Source: Treponema sp. UBA1793 (lineage in GTDB: Bacteria; Spirochaetota; Spirochaetia; Treponematales; Treponemataceae). From it: a stretch of DNA of 64,000 nt. Shown here in pieces: positions 1-7,607 of this stretch. The notes under the pieces were generated by a model, which saw nothing but the letters and a program-made list of their open reading frames with translations, had not been told where the DNA came from and ran no database searches. Location: NCBI GenBank assembly GCA_002314445.1, contig DCFX01000057.1:1-64000 (forward strand). The letters are read 5' to 3'. A program made the translations under genes and the position numbers. The first letter of the stretch is position 1. Each line of letters starts with the position of its first letter.

Positions 1-140
1 TGACATCTATCCTGACACATAGCGATGGTATTACGTCAAACTGGGTACAGGTGGAAGTAATGGATGGAGCGAAAGACAGGAATGGAAAATCAATAACCGC
101 CGGAACTACCGGCTGGTGTTTTGGCGGTTATCTGGAATAA
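1..140 (+). CDS. C-terminal end of an unknown protein (5' truncated)
   Basis: An open frame runs from position 3 with no stop until TAA at 138-140, giving 45 residues that end in a Trp/Cys/Gly-rich tail (GTTGWCFGGYLE). The composition (many Thr, Ser, Gly, Asn) fits the end of a secreted or surface protein, but I do not recognise a family and most of the gene lies outside the window. No overlapping gene follows; the next coding region starts almost 500 bases downstream. Confidence 0.55.
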   Translation, partial: TSILTHSDGITSNWVQVEVMDGAKDRNGKSITAGTTGWCFGGYLE

Positions 141-624
141 ATAATAATAGTAAATAAAACAGTCTGCCATTCTTCTGCGGAGAATGCCGGAGCAAGAATC
201 TTTGACAACGAGTCAGGACACCGCAGGTAAGTCCTGCCAATAGAGAAGGATTGAAGAACATACGTTATACACGAATAGTATGTTTGTGTATAACACGAAA
301 TAAAAAGCTGTCATATACTGTGTGTTTTTAATACATTGCACATGACAGATGGCAACGGAACTTTGAACACGCGGCAGCCGGGATTTCCATACTGCCGTGT
401 GTTCAATGTATTTTTTCCTGATTTTTTTATTCTGCTAAATAATAGAGAAATGAAGAAAAAAACATACGCCGGATTGCAGCACCGCGGAGCGTTCACGCCG
501 CATGCGGGAATAGGTGGTGACCATTGCATGACGGCAGTATTTACCCGATGAAAATTCTTGGGTATCAGTGAAATATTATGCGTATAAAAAATAGTAATAA
601 TAAAAAAGGAGATGAATCAGCGGA
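141..624. other. Long intergenic stretch with a series of inverted repeats; possible structured RNA
   Basis: No convincing gene lies here; the small open frames on both strands have no Shine-Dalgarno and overlap the hairpins. The stretch holds several inverted repeats in a row: 169-173/181-185, 214-219/231-236 (CAGGAC/GTCCTG), 264-272/286-294 (GTTATACAC/GTGTATAAC), 308-314/342-348 (CTGTCAT/ATGACAG) and 363-377/392-406, the last followed by T-rich DNA. This could be a multi-hairpin 3' region of the upstream gene or a separate small RNA ending at the 363-406 hairpin. Beyond about 420 the sequence is A-rich and leads to the ribosome binding site of the gene at 625. Confidence 0.35.
363..427 (+). 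terminator. Probable intrinsic terminator
   Basis: A 15-bp stem (363-377 with 392-406, one G-T pair) closes a 14-base loop and is followed within a few bases by TTTTTT and a second run of seven T. It would end transcription from the unknown upstream gene or from a small RNA between 165 and 410, before the radical-SAM gene at 625. Confidence 0.6.
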
Positions 625-1167
625 ATGAAAATACATTCGATACTTGACTGTTCTTGTTCCAACGGCCCTGGCAGCAGGTTTGTTGTCTGGGTCCAGGGGT
701 GCAGCCGGCATTGTGAAGGTTGCTTTAATCCTGGTACTCAGCCGTTTACAGGCGGAACGGAAATGAGCTGCAGCCGGATTCTTGCAGGTGTTGATAAAAA
801 GAAAGTGACTGGTTTGACCGTCTCCGGCGGCGAACCTTTTGAGCAGGATGAAGAACTTGCAGTACTTCTGTGTTCTGCAAAAGAAATGGGACTTTCGACG
901 CTTGCCTATACGGGATTTACCTGGGAAGAGCTTACTAAAAAGAAATCAGAGGCTTTAAAATTCTGTGATTATCTTATCGACGGAGCCTTCGAAAAAGACA
1001 ACCCGTCCCTGTGCAGATGGGCCGGCTCCGGTAATCAGCGTTTTCTCATGCTTCATGACGGTCGCATTGCGGCGGATATGACCTGTAGCGATACGTTCTG
1101 CGAAACGGGAGAAATAATAATAGAAGAAAACGGAACCGTCGTTACGACGGGTTTTCTGAATATATGA
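625..1167 (+). CDS. Radical-SAM activating enzyme, NrdG-like 4Fe-4S single-cluster protein
   Basis: A 180-residue protein with the radical-SAM cysteine triad C26-x3-C30-x2-C33 (GCSRHCEGCFN) and the downstream SGGEPF motif that contacts S-adenosylmethionine. Length and motifs match the small NrdG/PflA-type activases that install a glycyl radical on a partner enzyme. No glycyl-radical enzyme is next to it; instead the gene sits 15 bases upstream of a Ycf46-like AAA ATPase and is probably co-transcribed with it, so the target may not be a ribonucleotide reductase. Start is ATG 625, with AAAGGAG at 606-612. The family is clear; the substrate is not. Confidence 0.75.
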   Translation: MKIHSILDCSCSNGPGSRFVVWVQGCSRHCEGCFNPGTQPFTGGTEMSCSRILAGVDKKKVTGLTVSGGEPFEQDEELAVLLCSAKEMGLSTLAYTGFTWEELTKKKSEALKFCDYLIDGAFEKDNPSLCRWAGSGNQRFLMLHDGRIAADMTCSDTFCETGEIIIEENGTVVTTGFLNI

Positions 1168-1182
1168 CAAAAGAGGGACATT

Positions 1183-2712
1183 ATGGAAAATGAATCGGGA
1201 AATACTATTGAAACACTTATACGAGCACGTTATCCGCTGCTGTATGTTGTATCGTTTGAAGAAGAGCGTGTAAAGACAGAGCTTACGCGTATTGCTCATG
1301 GAAGAAAAAAACAGCTTTTCTGCTGGTCTGTAACGGAAGGGCTTGAAACTCCTGACGGTTCATTTATTTCCGAATTAAAGGATCCTCTGAAAGTTCTTGA
1401 GTATATCCTTCAGAGCGATGTGAACGGCATTTTCGTGCTTTCGGATTATCATCCCTATCTGAACGATCCTGTCGTTATCCGCAAATTACGCGATCTTTCA
1501 CATCAGCTGAAGACATCAATGAAAAATGTTGTTTTCCTGTCTCCCCTGCTCAAAATTCCAGCCGAACTTGAGAAGGAACTTGCGGTTATAGATTATAAAC
1601 TTCCGGGAAAAGACGAACTTGGAAAAATAATAAAACAGATAGCTGAAAGTGTCGGTGACAGCAGCCGGCTGGAGGCTTTAAAATCTCCGGAATTGTTCAA
1701 CAAGGTAGTTGAAGCTGCATTAGGTCTTACGGCCGAGGAAGCTGAAAATGTGTTTGCCAAGTCTCTTGTACAGAGCGGTGATTTTGATTTGAGAATCATC
1801 CTTTCGGAAAAGGAGCAGATAATCAGAAAATCCGGAGTTCTTGAGTATTACCATGCAAGCGAAAATATGAAGGAAGTCGGCGGTCTTGATGAGCTGAAGA
1901 AATGGCTTACCAAGAGGGGAAAGGCTTTTACTCCGGCCGCACGAAATTTCGGCCTGCCTGAACCGCGCGGTATCCTGCTGCTCGGTATTCCTGGCTGCGG
2001 CAAGAGTCTTACGGCAAAAGCAATAAGCAGTATGTGGCAGCTGCCTCTTCTGAAACTGGATGTGGGCAAGGTATTTTCAAGTCTTGTAGGAAGCAGCGAA
2101 GAGAATGTCCGCCGTGCAATACAGACTGCTGAGAGTATCGCTCCTTCCATTCTCTGGCTTGATGAAATGGAAAAGGGGTTTTCCGGACTGGGGTCGTCTG
2201 GACAGACAGACGGAGGAACAACAGCGCGTGTGTTCGGTACATTCCTTACCTGGCTGCAGGAAAAAAAGACTCCTGTCTTTGTCGTTGCAACGTGTAATAA
2301 TGTGCGTGAGCTTCCTCCTGAACTGCTGCGTAAAGGCCGGTTCGATGAAATATTTTTTGTCGACCTTCCATCAAAAGAAGAGCGTGAAGATATTTTCAGG
2401 ATACACCTTGAAAAACGTCACCGGGATCCGGATGGTTTTGACCTCGAAAAACTTGCGGATACGACCCGTGGTTTTTCAGGTTCTGAGATAGAAGAAATTA
2501 TTGTTTCATCACTATATGATGCGTTTGATGCTGGTAAAGAGCTTACCCAGTCTTATATAGAGGCTTCGGCAGGGGGTATGATTCCACTCTCACACACGAT
2601 GGAAGACCAGATAAAGGGAATCAGAGAATGGGCAAAACTTCGTGCACGTAAGGCAAGCTGCATTGAATGGGAAGAAGAAATGCCTGAGAACAAGAGACAA
2701 CTGGAAATATAA
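1183..2712 (+). CDS. AAA ATPase, Ycf46-like
   Basis: A 509-residue cytosolic protein with one AAA+ module in the C-terminal half: Walker A GIPGCGKS at 268-275, Walker B ILWLDEME at about 323-330, a sensor-1 region (VVATCN) and an arginine finger/second region of homology (PPELLRKGRFDE). The N-terminal 200 residues (start ETLIRARYPLLYV) match the non-ATPase part of the cyanobacterial/plastid Ycf46 family rather than FtsH or Cdc48. Ycf46-type ATPases are often found beside small radical-SAM proteins, as here. The ribosome binding site is GAGGGA before ATG 1183. Biochemical role unknown; a remodelling or insertase function for the partner of the activase is inference. Confidence 0.78.
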   Translation: MENESGNTIETLIRARYPLLYVVSFEEERVKTELTRIAHGRKKQLFCWSVTEGLETPDGSFISELKDPLKVLEYILQSDVNGIFVLSDYHPYLNDPVVIRKLRDLSHQLKTSMKNVVFLSPLLKIPAELEKELAVIDYKLPGKDELGKIIKQIAESVGDSSRLEALKSPELFNKVVEAALGLTAEEAENVFAKSLVQSGDFDLRIILSEKEQIIRKSGVLEYYHASENMKEVGGLDELKKWLTKRGKAFTPAARNFGLPEPRGILLLGIPGCGKSLTAKAISSMWQLPLLKLDVGKVFSSLVGSSEENVRRAIQTAESIAPSILWLDEMEKGFSGLGSSGQTDGGTTARVFGTFLTWLQEKKTPVFVVATCNNVRELPPELLRKGRFDEIFFVDLPSKEEREDIFRIHLEKRHRDPDGFDLEKLADTTRGFSGSEIEEIIVSSLYDAFDAGKELTQSYIEASAGGMIPLSHTMEDQIKGIREWAKLRARKASCIEWEEEMPENKRQLEI

Positions 2713-2734
2713 AAAAAAGAGAGGAGACAGATTT

Positions 2735-5700
2735 ATGAAAAAAATTGTAACAGCGGTTGCAGCGCTGCTGCTCGCACTGCTTATCATAGGGTGCCAGGAT
2801 ATAAATGATATTACCCGGCAGAGGCAGCTTGAATCAATTTCTCTGGATGCGTCATCAGCCCAGACAGAATTTGTTATTAATAAAACTTTTTCGTCGTCAG
2901 GACTCATAATTTACGGACGCTATTCCGACAACACTGTAGACAAGGAGCCTGTTGCGCTGGCGACGTTCAAAGGGTTTGACAGTTCTGCGCTTACGGAAAG
3001 CCAGTTGATTACAGTTTCATATAAAGGTTTTTCTGCGTCCTATACAATTTCTATTGTTACTTCAGAGTTAAAATCAGTTGAGGTAACTACAAAACCAAAA
3101 CTTATTTACAATCTCGGGGATACGTTTGACAGTACAGGTATGGTTGTCACCGGATATTATTCTGACGGTTCCACTTCAGATGTGACTGCAGACTGCACGG
3201 TTGTTAATTTTGAAAGCAAGGTTTCCGGGCATAAACTGGTAAGCGTTGTTTATTCCCGCAACCTTGAAAAACAAATTTCTGCGGTACTTGATGTATATGT
3301 TTCTGACAAAGCGTTGAAAGGAATTTCGCTGGCAGTAAATAAAACGGCATATGCACTTGGGGAACAGCTTGCATCCGATGATTTGACCGTATACGGTATC
3401 TATAATGATGAAGGAACTGACACCGACGTTCTGACAACATATGAAGTACTCGGATTCGATTCAAGCACCGTAACAAGCAGCCTCACTGTGACAATCAAGG
3501 TGAATGATTTTACTGAGTCATATGCTGTATCCGTGCAGGAATCACTCATGACCGGCATTCAGGTAGAATCTCTTCCCTCAAAGACTATATACGGACACGG
3601 AGAAACACTTGACCTTACGGGTCTTGTCGTTACCGGCATATATGCAGACGGTGTTAAACATGACAGCGGTCTTTCAGGTTATACCGTGTCAACGCTTGAC
3701 ACGACAACGGACGATGAAGGCGTCAGGGTTCTGACTGTTACATATCAATGGAAAAATAATAAAAAATTTGAAACGACATTTCAGGTTGCCGTTACCGCCG
3801 CTAAAATGACAAGCATAAGCGTATTGGATCCTCCTGCATCAATATATCAGGGGGAGACTCTTAGTCTTGCCGGGAAAGTACTGGGGGTTTACACAAATAA
3901 CACGACGTGCCAGCTGAGCGGATACACAATCAGCGGTTATGATCCTGATGACGACAACGCGGTTGGAACACATCACATTGTCGTAACGTATAACAACACC
4001 TTAAAATTTAAATTTGATGTCGAAGTAAAAACTGCAAAGCTGACCGGAATTGAGATATATGTAAAACCTTCAACTCTTGTCTATTTTCAGGGCGAAAGCT
4101 TTACATCAACTGGTCTTCAGCTCAAATGGACGTATACAAACGGGACATTTATGTATCCGCAGCAGAATGAAACGCTTACCTATACTGATATATCAGCTTT
4201 CACTCCAGGTGTACAGGAAGTCGTTATTGCTGTTGAAGGAAATACTGACATACATACATCCGTTTATATCGTAGTTAAGAAAATTCTTTCTTCTATAACA
4301 CTTGATTATTCATCTATTGCTGCTGCTGTGCAGAGTGACGGCACCTGCAAGGGAGTTGCACGCGGTGCAGCCCTTGATCTGAGTAATTTGAAAGTGACGG
4401 CACATTATACAGACGACTCGACTTGTGTTGTTTCAGGGTATACGTGCAGTACTGACTATGTATCTTCCGGAAGCGAGTCAACGGCAGTGGGGAAGGAATG
4501 CACCGTAACAGTATCGTATACGGAAGGTACCGTGACAGCTAAAGACTGTACATTCAAAATAAAGGTTACCTATCCGGTTCTGGAAAAAATCACCGTCAGT
4601 ACGCTGCCTGCTAAAACGAAATATATTCACGGAGATTTGCTCGACGTTACCGGAATGAAGCTTACCCTTTCATATACGGACGGTTCATATACTGTGTCGT
4701 ATACCGATAATACCGCTAAAGTCGGTAAAAATGGCGAAGCAATTACTGTTGCAGCTGACAGCATGGCATCAGGTACCCATATATGTACAATTTCTGCCGC
4801 AGGTGTCAGTACGACGATGAATATACAAATCATTCCGAAACTTACGGGAATACGACTAGATGCCTCTCTCGTAACAAAATCTTATCCACTCGGTACCGAT
4901 CTTGATCTAAGTAAACTTGTTGTGTATGGTAAATATGACGATTCGACCGAAGCAAAAATTACTGATTACACATATACGACAGATTTTGATAATACAAAAG
5001 AATCATCCGATTATAAAGTTACTGTAACAATAAAGCAGAATGACTACAAAAATGACCTGGCAAATTCTGAAACTGATTCCTTTGGTGTCGGTGTGTCAAA
5101 TGCAACATTGCTCAGCATAAAGGTGACAACTCTTCCCTCAAAACTTGTGTATGCGCATGGGAGTACGGATGAAGAGATCGAAGAATTCAAATCTGATGGT
5201 ATAGGACTAATATGGAAATACAGCGATAATAAAAGTTATACGAGTCCGCAATATGGAGAAAAAATAACTTATCCATCTATTCTCTCAATGGCCTGCGGAT
5301 ACCAATTATATACGTTTAGTGTTTCCACCAATTCGGCAATAACGGCATCCATTACAATACATATTGTTCCCGTGCTTGAATCTATTACACTTGATTACTC
5401 AAGTGTTCCGAGAGAGTATTTTTTGGGAAAATCCCTTGATTTGAGCAGTCTGAAAGTTACCGCAAAATATTCAGACAGTTCTACAGCAGTTGTTACCGGT
5501 TACACCATCGGACAATATGATCTTACAACGACGGGAGAAAAAACAATAACGGTCAGCTATACGGAAACTGATGGTGGTATAACAAAGACGAGATCGAATT
5601 CCTTTACTGTAAATGTGATTGCGCCGGAACTTTTGAGTGTAAATGTAACAACATATCCCACAAAGCTTGATTATTACAGCACAGATACATTTGCTCCAGA

Positions 5701-6667
5701 CGGCATGGTTATAACATACCGGTATACCAACGGAAATTTTACTGCAAGGCAGAATGGCGAAACAATAACTTATCCTGGTTTTGAGGACTATACAGGTTCC
5801 GGTTCCGTTGTTTATACTTTCTATGTTAAGAAAACAGATGCTGATACGGGAACGGCTCTTACTGTTCCCATTCATCTGTATCAGCTGCAGTACATTTCAC
5901 TTAATACAAATGCTGTTAAATTATCATATCCGTTGGGGATAGACCCCGGTCTGTCCAATCTGGTCGTCACTGCAAAATACAGCAATGATGATACAGTAAA
6001 TGTGCCTGTGGGGAAGTATACAGTTGGAGGAGATAGTCTCGATACAGAAGGAAATAAAAATGTAACAGTTACCTATGAGGGAAAAAGCGCAACATTTTCT
6101 GTCAATGTGAAGCCTGCTGCAATAAGTTCGCTTGTTGTTGTAAGTAATCCTTTGAGAGTTAATTATTATCAGTACGACGACTTCGACAGCACCGGGATGG
6201 TCATAAAGGCTGTGTATACTAACGGTGATGAAGTTAATTCGTATACGAATTATACTTGTTCCTGGAATGTTGGAGATTTTGACACGACAGGTAATAAGAC
6301 GATAATTATAAAACCTTCTGATACCGACTATCCGGAAGGCGAAGTAACAGCATCTGTACCTGTAACTGTTTCGAATGATACATCTCTTAAGCCGACTGGT
6401 TTCGTTTTGTATGATAAGAGTACCGGAGCGAGCGTATCGGCACCTGTTTTTGATGTAAAAGATGAGGATACTTTCAGAAGCAAGTATACAGTGCATGCAA
6501 AATACAGCTCAGGTGCAGAGAACAGTACTGCGACGGAGAGGTATAGCTATTCATATACCTCACAGAAAGTGAGCGTGTTTATATTAAACCTTTACAACCA
6601 TATAACAACTATCAGTTATGATAAATGGGGGCTTTCCCCGACATTTACCGTAGAAGGAACAGAATGA
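2735..6667 (+). CDS. Large lipoprotein built of bacterial Ig-like repeats
   Basis: The start is ATG 2735 behind GAGGAG; an upstream in-frame start overlaps the ATPase gene and gives no signal peptide. The 1310-residue product has a lipobox LLIIGC with the lipidated cysteine at residue 20. The rest is a string of about 14 Ig-like modules of 75-95 residues and a distinct C-terminal segment. Two module types mostly alternate: one begins like ITLDYSS and contains a VTAKYSD motif, the other begins like VTTLPSKLVY and contains a TGMVVT motif. These match the group 3 bacterial Ig-like (Big_3) type. A surface or periplasmic adhesin or scaffold is likely. The barrel protein gene follows 58 bases later and may be its partner. 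Confidence 0.85.
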   Translation: MKKIVTAVAALLLALLIIGCQDINDITRQRQLESISLDASSAQTEFVINKTFSSSGLIIYGRYSDNTVDKEPVALATFKGFDSSALTESQLITVSYKGFSASYTISIVTSELKSVEVTTKPKLIYNLGDTFDSTGMVVTGYYSDGSTSDVTADCTVVNFESKVSGHKLVSVVYSRNLEKQISAVLDVYVSDKALKGISLAVNKTAYALGEQLASDDLTVYGIYNDEGTDTDVLTTYEVLGFDSSTVTSSLTVTIKVNDFTESYAVSVQESLMTGIQVESLPSKTIYGHGETLDLTGLVVTGIYADGVKHDSGLSGYTVSTLDTTTDDEGVRVLTVTYQWKNNKKFETTFQVAVTAAKMTSISVLDPPASIYQGETLSLAGKVLGVYTNNTTCQLSGYTISGYDPDDDNAVGTHHIVVTYNNTLKFKFDVEVKTAKLTGIEIYVKPSTLVYFQGESFTSTGLQLKWTYTNGTFMYPQQNETLTYTDISAFTPGVQEVVIAVEGNTDIHTSVYIVVKKILSSITLDYSSIAAAVQSDGTCKGVARGAALDLSNLKVTAHYTDDSTCVVSGYTCSTDYVSSGSESTAVGKECTVTVSYTEGTVTAKDCTFKIKVTYPVLEKITVSTLPAKTKYIHGDLLDVTGMKLTLSYTDGSYTVSYTDNTAKVGKNGEAITVAADSMASGTHICTISAAGVSTTMNIQIIPKLTGIRLDASLVTKSYPLGTDLDLSKLVVYGKYDDSTEAKITDYTYTTDFDNTKESSDYKVTVTIKQNDYKNDLANSETDSFGVGVSNATLLSIKVTTLPSKLVYAHGSTDEEIEEFKSDGIGLIWKYSDNKSYTSPQYGEKITYPSILSMACGYQLYTFSVSTNSAITASITIHIVPVLESITLDYSSVPREYFLGKSLDLSSLKVTAKYSDSSTAVVTGYTIGQYDLTTTGEKTITVSYTETDGGITKTRSNSFTVNVIAPELLSVNVTTYPTKLDYYSTDTFAPDGMVITYRYTNGNFTARQNGETITYPGFEDYTGSGSVVYTFYVKKTDADTGTALTVPIHLYQLQYISLNTNAVKLSYPLGIDPGLSNLVVTAKYSNDDTVNVPVGKYTVGGDSLDTEGNKNVTVTYEGKSATFSVNVKPAAISSLVVVSNPLRVNYYQYDDFDSTGMVIKAVYTNGDEVNSYTNYTCSWNVGDFDTTGNKTIIIKPSDTDYPEGEVTASVPVTVSNDTSLKPTGFVLYDKSTGASVSAPVFDVKDEDTFRSKYTVHAKYSSGAENSTATERYSYSYTSQKVSVFILNLYNHITTISYDKWGLSPTFTVEGTE

Positions 6668-6725
6668 TCAGACAATAGATTAATTTTTTTTTCACAAAAA
6701 TGTCAGGATGATGCGGAGAAATATA

Positions 6726-7496
6726 ATGATAATACTAAATACAAAATTGAGAAAAGTAAGTATCAGTGCTGCGGCACTCTGCTTTCTGCTGCTTTATCCC
6801 TCTCATGTATACGGAGTAGGGCTTGACCTGAACGTGAGCGGAACGTTCGGCGTAACAATGGGAATTGGAGGGGCGCAGGTGGAAGAACATGAGTTCTTCT
6901 GGAAAAGTCCCGATGCGCTGTTGAAATCTTTTTCAGGCGGCGGCCTTGTTACGACAGATATTGTTTTTACACCTGCATTTGCCATTGAAACTGGTGCCGG
7001 CTTTATGCATTCAGAACGTGAATTCACGGCGGTTGACGGCGAAAAATACGGGAACGGTATTGTTTCCATCCAGTATAACCGCATACAGATTCCGTTCGGT
7101 CTGCAGTACCGGTACAGATTCAAAGACTCTCCTGATGAAAAGAAGATACTTATAACTGGCGGTGTTCTGTTGTCATTCTTTACAGGTGAACAGGTATACA
7201 AAGATGACCTTACAACGGCTTCAAGCAATTATTTAACTCCGTCATTTTCGCAGCAGTTCTTTTTATCCGTCAGATATTCGTTCAATCTCGGAAGCGGCAG
7301 ACTTATAACAGGTATCCGTGCCGATATTGATATCCAGCCGCTTGCATATACGATAAACGGATATGATGTGGATATTGGAAGGAGTCTGCCTGTCGTGTTT
7401 GAACTTGGGTATTCATTTCCCATAGTAATCAATTCCGCTGTAGAAAAAGAAAATATACGAAAAAGAAGGGTAGATGTCTATGAACGTGATAACTGA
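6726..7496 (+). CDS. Outer-membrane beta-barrel protein
   Basis: The start chosen is ATG 6726, because GCGGAG lies eight bases upstream; two earlier in-frame ATGs (6708, 6711) have no usable binding site. The 256-residue protein has a signal peptide (ISAAALCFLLLYPSHVYG) followed by alternating amphipathic strands with Gly/aromatic turns such as FGLQYRYRF and FFLSVRYSF, typical of an 8-10 strand OmpW/OmpA-like barrel. It is followed by a strong terminator and preceded by the Ig-repeat lipoprotein, with which it probably forms a transcription unit. Specific function unknown. Confidence 0.7.
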   Translation: MIILNTKLRKVSISAAALCFLLLYPSHVYGVGLDLNVSGTFGVTMGIGGAQVEEHEFFWKSPDALLKSFSGGGLVTTDIVFTPAFAIETGAGFMHSEREFTAVDGEKYGNGIVSIQYNRIQIPFGLQYRYRFKDSPDEKKILITGGVLLSFFTGEQVYKDDLTTASSNYLTPSFSQQFFLSVRYSFNLGSGRLITGIRADIDIQPLAYTINGYDVDIGRSLPVVFELGYSFPIVINSAVEKENIRKRRVDVYERDN

Positions 7497-7510
7497 CATG
7501 TCATTCTGAA

Positions 7511-7542
7511 AAAAAACTCCGGCAGAAAGCCGGAGTTTTTTT
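7511..7542. terminator. Bidirectional intrinsic terminator
   Basis: AAAAAACTCCGGC (7511-7523) pairs with GCCGGAGTTTTTT (7529-7541) around a five-base loop. The A and T tracts let it work on both strands, between the barrel gene on the plus strand and the helicase gene that ends at 7608 on the minus strand. Confidence 0.9.
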
Positions 7543-7552
7543 AACGTGCACC

Positions 7553-7596
7553 GTAGAAAATCTCATGGCAAAGTACTTCTGCAATGATTTTCCCGC
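7553..7596. repeat. Diverged partial copy of the dispersed hairpin element found at 29365-29588
   Basis: The stretch ending GCAATGATTTTCCCGC matches the second hairpin of the duplicated element at 29365-29588, including an identical run of 16 bases at the 3' end and the AGTACTT block in the loop. The 5' arm has decayed (GAAAATCTC instead of GGGAAAATCTT) and hairpins one and three are missing. It lies in the short gap between convergent genes. Confidence 0.6.
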
Positions 7597-7607
7597 ATAA
7601 AAAAATT

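Noticed and set aside
165..245. Cobalamin riboswitch
   Set aside because: Only one short 3' segment is similar; the aptamer core is missing and the next gene has no clear cobalamin link.
2642..2734. Upstream start for the Ig-repeat lipoprotein
   Set aside because: It lies inside the ATPase gene and hides the lipobox signal; ATG 2735 has a good binding site and gives a proper lipoprotein signal.
5924..6496. 190-codon minus-strand open frame
   Set aside because: Antisense to the Ig-repeat lipoprotein; Arg/Ile/Cys-rich shadow composition.
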